A DNA stretch of 7,845 nucleotides from Christensenellaceae bacterium (GCA_948482865.1 CAOMHR010000073.1:1-7845), one strand, 5' to 3'; counted from the stretch's first letter, positions 1-6,608 are shown. The notes: generated by a model from the letters alone, not told the origin. A program made the numbers and translations.

Positions 1-146
1 GTATGCAGTACGAGCGCGCCGACGTAATCGGCGGCGGATGTCTATTGCTTGCAAGGCTTATGCAAAAGCTGAAAATAAAATCTTTAACCGTTTCCGAAGC
101 GGACAATCTTGAAGGTTATTACGCTCTCAAAGAAGGCGCAAAATGA
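1..146 (+). CDS. Ppx/GppA family phosphatase, C-terminal end (5' truncated by window)
   Basis: This is the last 47 codons of a gene that enters from the left, with the first whole codon at position 3 and a TGA stop at 144-146. The peptide begins MQYERADVIGGG, continues with a hydrophobic helix (CLLLARLMQKL) and then KSLTVSEADNLEGYY. The RADVI-x-GG and TVS...LEG signatures are typical of the C-terminal end of the actin-like Ppx/GppA domain. Members of this family cleave inorganic polyphosphate or the 5' phosphate of pppGpp in the cytoplasm; which substrate applies cannot be told from this fragment. The catalytic N-terminal part is outside the window. The ATG at position 3 is internal, not a start. 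The stop overlaps the start of the downstream M50 protease gene by ATGA, so the two are probably one transcriptional unit. The family call is fairly secure; the exact enzyme is not. Confidence 0.82.
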   Translation, partial: MQYERADVIGGGCLLLARLMQKLKIKSLTVSEADNLEGYYALKEGAK

Positions 147-871
147 AAAAATTTTTATTTGCTTTCTGCGTAATATTTTCTTTGGGGCTTGCGGCGGTTT
201 TCGGGTATTTTTCGGTTGCGCATTTTACGCAAAACGAACAAAAAACTGCTATTTTGAATTATGTAATTTTGCTTGCGGTAAGTTTGCCCGTTGCAACCGC
301 TTTGCACGAAGCGGGACACGTAATATTCGGCGCGCTTGTTAAAATTAAGGCGGTGCCAGAACTCAATTTTATAAATTCTTCAAGCTGCAAAATAATTCCT
401 TATACGGATAAAAATTTAAAAGGCAAAATAATTTTCACGGCTTCGGGCGGGCTTGTTATCAATGCGCTCTGCGTTATTTTGGGCGGGCTTGCGTTTGTTC
501 CGGACGGTATTCCCGCGGAAATAAGCGCTGTAATTCCGGCGTCGTTTTATCTTCTGTTCCTGAACGCGTTGCCTTTTGTATACTCGGGCGGAAAAACCGA
601 CGGGCTAGTCATATACGGGCTTTGTCGGGGAAGCGACTCTGCAAAAGTAATGCTTGCGGTTTTAACCGTTCAGGCTCAGGTTCTTAAAGGTAAGCCCATC
701 TCCGACGTGGATGAAAATCTGCTTTTCGATTTACCGCAAATTCAGGAAGACGACGAAAGTTTTATTGCTTTGACAGAATTGAGATATGAATATTTCAAGG
801 CTAAAAACGACGGCGGGCAAGCCGAATTTTATAAAAACCGATTTGAAGAACTTAAAAACACATATCTTTAA
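143..871 (+). CDS. M50-like membrane-embedded zinc metalloprotease
   Basis: A 242-residue integral membrane protein. It has hydrophobic segments at about residues 4-25, 37-66, 96-118 and 127-147, followed by a hydrophilic, acidic, probably cytosolic tail (about 155-242). The second segment contains HEAGH (H55, E56, H59), the HExxH zinc site of site-2-type M50 proteases lying within a membrane helix. N141-A-L-P144 followed by D153-G154 resembles the NxxP...DG motif that supplies the third zinc ligand, here D153, but with more spacing than RseP/SpoIVFB (P to D is 9 residues rather than 5). The family cleaves transmembrane substrates, often in sigma-factor or sporulation signalling; the substrate here is unknown. 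The start ATG at 143 overlaps the ppx stop (ATGA) and has AGAAGG at 131-136 as ribosome binding site, which supports both the start and translational coupling. No PDZ domain is seen. It could also be a divergent non-proteolytic relative, but the intact motifs argue for activity. Confidence 0.78.
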   Translation: MKKFLFAFCVIFSLGLAAVFGYFSVAHFTQNEQKTAILNYVILLAVSLPVATALHEAGHVIFGALVKIKAVPELNFINSSSCKIIPYTDKNLKGKIIFTASGGLVINALCVILGGLAFVPDGIPAEISAVIPASFYLLFLNALPFVYSGGKTDGLVIYGLCRGSDSAKVMLAVLTVQAQVLKGKPISDVDENLLFDLPQIQEDDESFIALTELRYEYFKAKNDGGQAEFYKNRFEELKNTYL

Positions 872-914
872 AAGATTTTCGCCATAATGGCATCTGTTCG
901 GATTTCTTTGATTG

Positions 915-966
915 CAAAAAAATAGCGCACTACTTCATTGCGAATTGTAGTGCGCTATTCTTTTTC
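915..966. terminator. Bidirectional intrinsic terminator
   Basis: A perfect 13-bp inverted repeat, AATAGCGCACTAC at 921-933 and its complement at 947-959, encloses a 13-nt loop. On the + strand it is followed by CTTTTTC (960-966). On the - strand the stem is followed by a run of seven T (complement of A916-A922). It lies about 50 bp after the M50 protease stop and about 26 bp beyond the stop of the convergent DUF5714 gene, so it can serve both. The T-tract is better in the leftward direction. No other feature is seen in the 872-991 gap. Confidence 0.85.
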
Positions 967-991
967 ATTTAGGCGAAAATTTGAATTTTTA

Positions 992-1579
992 TTAGAAATT
1001 ATTTACTTGAATTTCATTTGAAGAATGAAATGGACATCTGTTTCCTATGCACTGTTTATTTTTTTGTGAGAACTCGCAAATAACATCGTCTATTTCCATT
1101 TCGATATTGTAATTTTCTTTCACGAATTTTACCCCGTACGAAAGCGACAAAAACGCGTTTCTCTTACAGCATCTCGCCCCGCCGATTTTACTCATTTGAG
1201 AAAGAACCGCGGAAGTAAATTTCATATTGTCTTTATAGTATTCGTCTGTGCTTAACGGGCTTGTCTTATGTATTATTGACAGAACCGCCGCAACGGATGC
1301 CGTTGACCCGCAAACACCCCAGTAAGCGCACATTGCTCCCGGCATTTTTGCCGCTCTGTTTTCAGGTTCGTTCAAACACTCGTCAAGGCAGAAGTCACCG
1401 CCTGCGTTTTTCATAGCGGTAGCAAACGCGGCGCCGTCAAGGAAATGATGCTCTGGTCCATGAATGTTTATATAGTCCTTGAGCATCATTTCTTTGACGA
1501 TTGCTACGGGATTTTTTAACGTAAACTTGACAATATCGCGTTTTATTAAACCAAATTTATCTTGTAAGGTGTATTCCAT
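992..1579 (-). CDS. DUF5714 domain protein (Cys/His-rich, function unknown)
   Basis: A 195-residue soluble protein that I recognise as a stand-alone DUF5714 domain. Conserved-looking blocks in order are HGPEHHFLDGAAF at residues 40-52, C64 and C68, R75, a Gly/Cys block GAMCAYWGVCGS (81-92, with C84 and C90), the signature GGARCCKR (133-140, with C137 and C138), and a C-terminal C168...C177...C182-P-x-H185 cluster. So many Cys and His residues suggest a metal site, possibly iron-sulfur or zinc, but that is inference. The family is known from methanogens and anaerobic bacteria and has no established biochemical role; longer members can carry extra methyltransferase-type domains, absent here. 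The ATG start at 1577-1579 is preceded by GAAGGAA (1584-1590 on the complement), which fixes the start. No signal peptide or membrane helix is seen. It appears monocistronic, with a promoter at about 1617-1645 and the shared terminator at 915-966. Confidence 0.75.
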   Translation of the reverse strand: MEYTLQDKFGLIKRDIVKFTLKNPVAIVKEMMLKDYINIHGPEHHFLDGAAFATAMKNAGGDFCLDECLNEPENRAAKMPGAMCAYWGVCGSTASVAAVLSIIHKTSPLSTDEYYKDNMKFTSAVLSQMSKIGGARCCKRNAFLSLSYGVKFVKENYNIEMEIDDVICEFSQKNKQCIGNRCPFHSSNEIQVNNF

Positions 1580-1616
1580 ATATTTCCTTCGCAGATTTAC
1601 TGTTTATCGTGGTTTT

Positions 1617-1645
1617 ATTTTAGCATAACAGCAATAAAAAAGCAA
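1617..1645 (-). promoter_or_regulatory. Candidate promoter of the DUF5714 gene
   Basis: On the - strand, TAAAAT (1622 down to 1617) is preceded directly by TGC, giving an extended -10 (TGnTAAAAT). A weak -35, TTGCTT (1645 down to 1640), lies 17 bp upstream and matches the consensus only in TTG. Transcription would start near 1610, about 30 nt before the ATG. The -35 lies inside the stem of the terminator of the upstream zinc-ribbon gene. Confidence 0.45.
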
Positions 1646-1668
1646 GGACAATAAAATCTCCTTGCTTT
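1631..1668 (-). terminator. Intrinsic terminator of the zinc-ribbon gene
   Basis: Read leftward, AAAGCAAGGA (1668 to 1659) pairs perfectly over 10 bp with TCCTTGCTTT (1648 to 1639) across a 10-nt loop. The strand then continues with more T and ATTGC; the complement of A1636-A1641 is a run of six T that partly overlaps the stem base. It lies about 33 bp after the stop of the 64-codon gene. It has the geometry of a Rho-independent terminator in the leftward direction only. Confidence 0.75.
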
Positions 1669-1701
1669 AATCCCTATGGAATACGCCATAAAGGCATGGG
1701 G

Positions 1702-1896
1702 TTAAGTTATTCTGTAAAGCGTTCCGAAGCAGTGCGGACAAACTCTTCCCCACAGTTCCGCTTTGGTTTTACATACGTGGTTTCCGCACGCTCCGCACTC
1801 AAAAAATTCCTTTGGTAAATCAAGGTTTTCCATACCCGAAAATTTGCACTTTTCCATAAAAAAAGTGTGGTCAAAACAAGGTTTTTTAATGCACAA
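1702..1896 (-). CDS. Small zinc-ribbon-like Cys-rich protein (64 aa, start uncertain)
   Basis: I do not recognise a named family. The product has C34-x2-C37 (ECGACGN) and C53-x2-C56 (VCPHC), a classic pair of CxxC knuckles 15 residues apart that would bind one zinc ion. Additional cysteines at 2, 7, 17 and 42 lie outside the pair. There is no signal peptide or membrane helix. The longest reading begins at a TTG (1896-1894), but the AAAGG just upstream (1903 down to 1899) leaves only 2 nt before it. The same AAAGG is 8 nt from an ATT codon (residue 3, 1890-1888), and the internal ATGs (residues 14 and 22) have no obvious ribosome binding site. A real gene is supported by the knuckles, a dedicated terminator at 1631-1668, a divergent promoter region, and no competing gene. 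It could bind nucleic acid or protein, but the sequence does not say which. Confidence 0.6.
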   Translation of the reverse strand: MCIKKPCFDHTFFMEKCKFSGMENLDLPKEFFECGACGNHVCKTKAELWGRVCPHCFGTLYRIT

Positions 1897-1909
1897 AACC
1901 TTTATTTTC

Positions 1910-1945
1910 TTTACTTTATTATAATAATATGGTATACTTATTACA
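1910..1945 (+). promoter_or_regulatory. gyrBA promoter (extended -10)
   Basis: TTTACT (1910-1915, 4 of 6 to the -35 consensus) is followed after exactly 17 bp by TATACT (1933-1938), preceded by TGG, which makes an extended -10. Transcription would start near A1945, giving a leader of about 22 nt that consists of an A8 run and the ribosome binding site GAGGA (1956-1960), 6 nt before the gyrB ATG. It overlaps the oppositely directed candidate promoter of the zinc-ribbon gene. Confidence 0.65.
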
Positions 1946-1949
1946 GCAA
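1918..1949 (-). promoter_or_regulatory. Candidate leftward promoter of the zinc-ribbon gene
   Basis: On the - strand, TTGCTG (1949 down to 1944) is followed after 17 bp by TATTAT (1926 down to 1921). A consensus TATAAT (1923 down to 1918) overlaps it with a longer 20-bp spacing. Either would begin transcription near 1911-1914, giving a leader under 20 nt that still contains the AAAGG. The AT-rich sequence makes chance matches easy. Confidence 0.4.
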
Positions 1950-1966
1950 AAAAAAGAGGAAGAGAA

Positions 1967-3892
1967 ATGCCGACGAAAATTAAAAATAATTACGATGCAA
2001 ACAGTTTAAAAGCGCTGAAAGGTCTTGAACCGGTCAGGGAACACCCCGGTATGTATATCGGTCCCACAGACGAAAAAGGACTTCATTGCCTTGTCAGGGA
2101 AGTTATAGATAACTCTATTGACGAAGCGCTTGCAGGCTATTGCGACAGGATTGACGTCACCATTACCGAAGACGGTTCCTGTGTGGTTAAGGACAACGGT
2201 AGGGGAATACCGACGGGTATCAATAAGGAAGAAGGCATAAGCGGCGTAGAACTTGCGCTGACAAATCTTAACGCCGGCGGCAAGTTCGGCGGCGGAAAAA
2301 AGGACGGTGGATATAAAATTTCGTCCGGTCTTCACGGCGTGGGCGTATCCTGCGTAAACGCGCTTTCGGACACTCTTACGGCTGAAGTATGCCAGAACGG
2401 TCATATTTACCGCCAGACCTATCACTGCGGAATTCCCGAAAAGCCTTTGAAGGCAGTCGGAAAAACCAACGCTACGGGCACTACAATAGCGTTCCACCCC
2501 GACGCAACCGTATTTGAAACCATAGTTTTCAACTACGATATTTTAAAGACTCTGTTAAGAGAGCTTTCGTATCTCAATAAGGGGCTTACGCTTTCGCTTA
2601 CGGACAAGCGCGGCGACAAAATCCGTCAGGACGTATTCTGCTATGAGGGCGGTGTCGTCCACTTTATAGAAGACATAAATAAGGGCAAGAATACCCTGTT
2701 CGAGTCGCCCGTGTATTTCGAAGAGCATGAAGGCGACGACAAATTTCTTGAAGTTGCCATTCAGTATAACGACGGCTATTCGGAACAGATTTTCCCTTTT
2801 TCAAACAATATCCGCCAGCCCGACGGCGGCACCCATCTTGACGGTTTTAAAAACGCGCTGACAAAAGTCATCAACGACGCGGGAAGAAAACTTAATGTTT
2901 TAAAGGAAACGGAAAAACTTTCGGGCGAAGACGTGCGCGAAGGTATTACAGCCGTCGTTTCGGTTAAAATTGCCGACGCGCAGTACGAAAGCCAGACCAA
3001 GAGCAAACTTTGTTCGACTTACGTCAGGACTTTCGTTTATAAAGCTGTGGTAGACAAATTCGGCACCTATCTTGAAGAACATCCTTCAATCACCAAAGAG
3101 CTTATAATGCGCTGCGTAACCGCACAGCGCGCGAGAGAAGCGGCAAGACTTGCCCGCGAAGATACGCGCAGGAAAGGCGTTCTTGAAAGCACAAAGTTGC
3201 CCGGTAAACTTGCGGATTGTTCAGATAAGCGTTCCGAACTTTGCGAAATTTATATCGTAGAAGGCGACAGTGCGGGCGGTACTGCAAAGCAGGGCAGGGA
3301 CAGGCGTTTTCAGGCGATTCTTCCCTTGCGCGGTAAAATTTTAAACGTTGAAAAAGTAAGAATAAACCGCGTGCTTGAAAACGAAGAAATTAAAGCAATG
3401 ATTACCGCTTTCGGTTGCGGAATACAGGAAAATTTTGACGAAAGCAAACTCAGATACGACAGAATTATAATTATGACCGACGCCGACGTAGACGGCTCGC
3501 ATATCAGAATATTACTTTTGACGTTCTTCTTCCGCTATATGCGTCCGCTTGTTGAAAACGGTCACGTTTATGCGGCTCAGCCGCCCCTTTACAAAGTTTC
3601 GGGCAAGGGCATTGAAGATAAATATCTTTACGACGATAAGGCTCTTGAAGAGTTCAGAAACAGTTACAAAGGTAAGTTTGAGCTTCAACGCTATAAAGGT
3701 CTGGGCGAAATGAACAAGGAACAGCTTTGGGAAACCACTATGGACCCCGCAAGGCGTACCCTTGTGAGAATTAACGTGGAAGACGCAGTAGAAGCAGACA
3801 AAACTTTCGCACTTTTAATGGGCGAACAACCCGAACTTCGCAGACAGTTCATAGAAGAAAATGCCAAGCTCGTAGAAGAGCTTGACATATAA
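1967..3892 (+). CDS. gyrB: DNA gyrase subunit B
   Basis: This is the ATPase subunit of gyrase (A2B2), a cytoplasmic type IIA topoisomerase that uses ATP to introduce negative supercoils. Its 641 residues match the usual compact GyrB length. The N-terminal GHKL ATPase has REVIDNSIDEAL with E45 (general base) and N49, KDNGRGIP (75-82), the ATP lid GLHGVGVS (121-128), and Q343/K345 (QTK) from the transducer domain. The TOPRIM domain has VEGDSAGG with E432, PLRGKILNVEK (453-463) and DADVDG with D505, D507 and D509 for magnesium. QRYKGLGEMN (574-583) lies in the C-terminal GyrB region that contacts GyrA. The ILNVEK wording and the gyrA-type partner favour GyrB over ParE. The ATG at 1967 has GAGGA 6 nt upstream. 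An extra stretch of about four residues (GGGKKDGG, 108-115) widens the loop before the ATP lid relative to common GyrBs. It is first in an operon with gyrA. Confidence 0.97.
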   Translation: MPTKIKNNYDANSLKALKGLEPVREHPGMYIGPTDEKGLHCLVREVIDNSIDEALAGYCDRIDVTITEDGSCVVKDNGRGIPTGINKEEGISGVELALTNLNAGGKFGGGKKDGGYKISSGLHGVGVSCVNALSDTLTAEVCQNGHIYRQTYHCGIPEKPLKAVGKTNATGTTIAFHPDATVFETIVFNYDILKTLLRELSYLNKGLTLSLTDKRGDKIRQDVFCYEGGVVHFIEDINKGKNTLFESPVYFEEHEGDDKFLEVAIQYNDGYSEQIFPFSNNIRQPDGGTHLDGFKNALTKVINDAGRKLNVLKETEKLSGEDVREGITAVVSVKIADAQYESQTKSKLCSTYVRTFVYKAVVDKFGTYLEEHPSITKELIMRCVTAQRAREAARLAREDTRRKGVLESTKLPGKLADCSDKRSELCEIYIVEGDSAGGTAKQGRDRRFQAILPLRGKILNVEKVRINRVLENEEIKAMITAFGCGIQENFDESKLRYDRIIIMTDADVDGSHIRILLLTFFFRYMRPLVENGHVYAAQPPLYKVSGKGIEDKYLYDDKALEEFRNSYKGKFELQRYKGLGEMNKEQLWETTMDPARRTLVRINVEDAVEADKTFALLMGEQPELRRQFIEENAKLVEELDI

Positions 3893-3901
3893 GGAGAGAG
3901 T

Positions 3902-6595
3902 ATGGCAAAGAAAGTTACAAGTCCGGAGCTTACCGAAGAGTTTAAAAAGACTCTTGCAATGACAAAGTTGCTCGACGTTGAAGTTGACGAAGAACTTAAA
4001 AAATCTTTCATCGCTTACGCAATGGCGGTAAACGTATCGCGCGCCATTCCCGACGTGCGCGACGGCTTAAAACCTGTTCACAGACGTATTCTCTATTCAA
4101 TGCACGATTTGGGACTTTACTCCGACAAGGCGTTCAGAAAATGCGCCCGTATCGTCGGTGACTGTCTCGGTAAATATCATCCGCACGGCGACAGTTCGGT
4201 TTACGACGCGCTGGTAAGGCTTGCGCAGGACTTTTCAATTAACTTCCCCCTTGTAGAAGGACACGGAAACTTCGGCTCGGTCGACGGCGACCCCGCCGCG
4301 GCAATGAGATATACCGAAGCAAGGCTTTCAAAACTTTCTTCGGAAATGCTCCGCGATCTGGATAAGGAAACGGTTGATTTTTATCCTACGTTCGACGACA
4401 CCGGTATGCAGCCCACGGTTTTGCCGTCGCGCTTCCCCAATATGCTTGTCAACGGTTCCGACGGTATTGCGGTAGGTATGGCTACAAACATCCCGCCCCA
4501 CAATCTCGGCGAATGTATCGACGGCGTTATCGCTATGATAGACAATCCCGAAATTGACGTTGACGGTCTTATGGAGCATATCCCCGCTCCCGATTTCCCT
4601 ACAGGCGCGTTGATAATGGGCAGAAGCGGTATCCGCAGAGCCTACAAAACAGGTAAGGGCAGCATAACCATACGTTCGCGTTGCGAAATCGAAGAATACC
4701 AGAGCGGCAATATGACCCGTACGCGTATTATCGTAACCGAAATACCCTATCAGGTCAACAAAGCAAAACTCATTGAAAGCATTGCAAACCTTGTTAAAGA
4801 TAAAAGAATTGAAGGCATATCCGATATCCGCGAAGAGTCCGACAGGGACGGTATGCGTATCGTTATAGAAGTCAAAAAGGACGCAAACGCTCAGGTTGTT
4901 TTAAATACTCTTTACAAACACACCAATTTGCAGATTTCCGACGGTATTATAATGCTTGCGCTGGTCGACGGCACACCCAAGATACTGAATTTGAGAGAGT
5001 GTATATATTACTATCTCGAACACCAGAAAGACATTATTACCCGCAGAACCAGATACGACCTTGCAAAAACAGAAGAACGCGCACATATCTTGCGCGGACT
5101 TGTGATTGCACAGGCAAGTATCGAAGAAGTTGTTGAAGTCTGCCGCAAAGCGGTCGATAAAGCGGATTGCGTTAAAAAACTCACTTCTAAGTTTGTGCTT
5201 GACGAAAGACAGGCGACGGCGGTTGCGGAATTAAGACTGTACCGTTTATCACATCTGGAAGTTGACAAACTCAAAGAAGAGCTTGACCAGCTTGAAAAAC
5301 AGATTGCGGACTTTAAAGATATACTGGCTCACGAAAAGAGAGTTTACGATATAATCAGGAACGACCTTCTTGAAATCAAGAAAAAATATCCTTCGGAAAG
5401 AAGAACCGAACTTGCGGTAGACTTCGGCGAAATAGAAGACGCCGACCTGATACCCGTAGAGCAGGTTGTGGTTTCAATGACGCATTCGGGTTATGTAAAA
5501 CGTCTTCCCGTTGCCGAGTACCATGCGCAAAACCGCGGCGGTACGGGTATTACGGCGCACAGACCCAAGGAAGAAGACTTTGTCGAAAGAATGTTTATCT
5601 GTTCGTCGCACGACGACATTCTGTTGTTCTCTTCAACAGGTAAAGTTTACAGCATAAAGGCTTACGAAATTCCCGAAGCAAACCGTTTGGCGCGCGGCAG
5701 GGCGTTTGTAAATATTGTGCAAATAGCTCAGGACGAAAAGATTAACGCAATGATTCCCGTCGAACACAAGACAAGCGGTTTCGTTGTATTCGCAACTAAG
5801 AAAGGTCAGATTAAAAAGACAAGAATGAGAGAGTTTGCAAGCATAAAGCGCAACGGCAAAATTGCAATCAAACTCACAAACGAAGATAAACTTATTGCTG
5901 TAGAATTTACCACCGGTAAAAACGAAATAATGATTGCTTCGCGTACCGGTAAATGTATCAGGTTCCACGAAAAAGACGTGCGCAGTACAGGACGCGGTAC
6001 GGCGGGCGTAAGGGCAATGAAACTTTCGGGCGCCGACTGTCTTGTGGATATGCTGATAGTTGACAAAACCAAAGACGTTTTGACTGTTACGTCAAAGGGC
6101 TTCGGAAAGCGTACCGACATAGATGAATACAGAACGCAGGGCAGAGCCGGAATGGGGCTTAAAGCGGGCGTATTCAACAGTGTAACTGGCTATCTCGTAA
6201 GCCTTAAACAGGTAACGGACGACAACGACGTAATGGTTATATCCGATTCCGGCATTATCATAAGAATGCACTGTACAAGCATTTCAAAGATAGGCAGAAA
6301 CACCAAGGGCGTAAGACTTATGCGCTTGAAGAACGGTTCCGTTGCGACAGTTGCCATAACCGACCGCGACGAAGAAGCAGAGGCACAGGAAGCGGTTGAA
6401 TCTGTAACCCCCGAAGAAGCGGCGGCTCAGGCGCTTAAAGACGGAGCTGCGGAGACGGCGGAAGTTGAAATTCCCGCAGAAGAAGCAAGCGAAAAACCCG
6501 CCGAAAAGAAAAAGACCAAGTCGGCGGAAACTACGTCGGAAACCAAAACCGAAAAACCTGCCGCTAAAAAGAAACCGACAAAAAAAGAACAGTAA
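3902..6595 (+). CDS. gyrA: DNA gyrase subunit A
   Basis: This is the DNA cleavage and rejoining subunit of gyrase, 897 residues. The winged-helix/tower core begins near residue 31 and has the catalytic tyrosine Y137 in AAMRYTE. The quinolone pocket reads HPHGDSSVYD (93-102), so S98 and D102 (E. coli S83 and D87) are the susceptible forms. A coiled-coil region (about 375-490, including a heptad-rich part at 455-480) precedes the six-bladed C-terminal pinwheel that wraps DNA. The GyrA box at 543-549 is QNRGGTG rather than QRRGG(R/K)G. Degenerate box-like repeats follow: RLARGRAFVNI (595-605), STGRGTAGVRAM (695-706), TQGRAGMGLKAG (745-756) and KIGRNTKGVRLM (796-807). Residues about 822-866 form an acidic tail and about 867-897 a Lys/Ala/Pro-rich one. 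The start has AAGGAG (3891-3896) overlapping the gyrB stop region. The 9-bp gap after gyrB indicates cotranscription. Confidence 0.97.
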   Translation: MAKKVTSPELTEEFKKTLAMTKLLDVEVDEELKKSFIAYAMAVNVSRAIPDVRDGLKPVHRRILYSMHDLGLYSDKAFRKCARIVGDCLGKYHPHGDSSVYDALVRLAQDFSINFPLVEGHGNFGSVDGDPAAAMRYTEARLSKLSSEMLRDLDKETVDFYPTFDDTGMQPTVLPSRFPNMLVNGSDGIAVGMATNIPPHNLGECIDGVIAMIDNPEIDVDGLMEHIPAPDFPTGALIMGRSGIRRAYKTGKGSITIRSRCEIEEYQSGNMTRTRIIVTEIPYQVNKAKLIESIANLVKDKRIEGISDIREESDRDGMRIVIEVKKDANAQVVLNTLYKHTNLQISDGIIMLALVDGTPKILNLRECIYYYLEHQKDIITRRTRYDLAKTEERAHILRGLVIAQASIEEVVEVCRKAVDKADCVKKLTSKFVLDERQATAVAELRLYRLSHLEVDKLKEELDQLEKQIADFKDILAHEKRVYDIIRNDLLEIKKKYPSERRTELAVDFGEIEDADLIPVEQVVVSMTHSGYVKRLPVAEYHAQNRGGTGITAHRPKEEDFVERMFICSSHDDILLFSSTGKVYSIKAYEIPEANRLARGRAFVNIVQIAQDEKINAMIPVEHKTSGFVVFATKKGQIKKTRMREFASIKRNGKIAIKLTNEDKLIAVEFTTGKNEIMIASRTGKCIRFHEKDVRSTGRGTAGVRAMKLSGADCLVDMLIVDKTKDVLTVTSKGFGKRTDIDEYRTQGRAGMGLKAGVFNSVTGYLVSLKQVTDDNDVMVISDSGIIIRMHCTSISKIGRNTKGVRLMRLKNGSVATVAITDRDEEAEAQEAVESVTPEEAAAQALKDGAAETAEVEIPAEEASEKPAEKKKTKSAETTSETKTEKPAAKKKPTKKEQ

Positions 6596-6608
6596 TATTT
6601 GAAAATTA

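Noticed and set aside
109..342. 77-codon rightward open frame overlapping ppx end and the M50 gene
   Set aside because: Out of frame with two well-supported genes; no conserved motif and no separate ribosome binding site.
921..959. Perfect inverted repeat as a possible insertion-sequence end or operator
   Set aside because: T-tracts on both sides and its position between convergent stops fit a bidirectional terminator; there is no transposase or target duplication.
1675..1690. Short palindrome TATGG-6 nt-CCATA downstream of the zinc-ribbon gene
   Set aside because: Only 5 bp stem; a stronger terminator hairpin lies right beside it, so this is probably chance.
2006..2497. 163-codon leftward open frame inside gyrB
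   Set aside because: It is antisense to the highly conserved ATPase domain, has no recognisable motifs, and is a codon-composition shadow.
3691..4011. Leftward Ser-rich open frame spanning the gyrB/gyrA junction
   Set aside because: Ser/Leu-rich low-complexity product typical of an antisense shadow of Glu/Lys-rich coding sequence; no promoter or terminator of its own.
4175..4210. Quinolone-resistance mutation in GyrA
   Set aside because: The equivalents of S83 and D87 are Ser98 and Asp102, the susceptible residues.
5633..6177. Two leftward open frames in the GyrA pinwheel region
   Set aside because: Antisense to conserved GyrA blades and lacking any family signature.
1967..6595. gyrB/gyrA as parE/parC (topoisomerase IV)
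   Set aside because: A recognisable, though variant, GyrA box, full pinwheel repeats and the ILNVEK and QRYKGLGEMN wording fit gyrase better.
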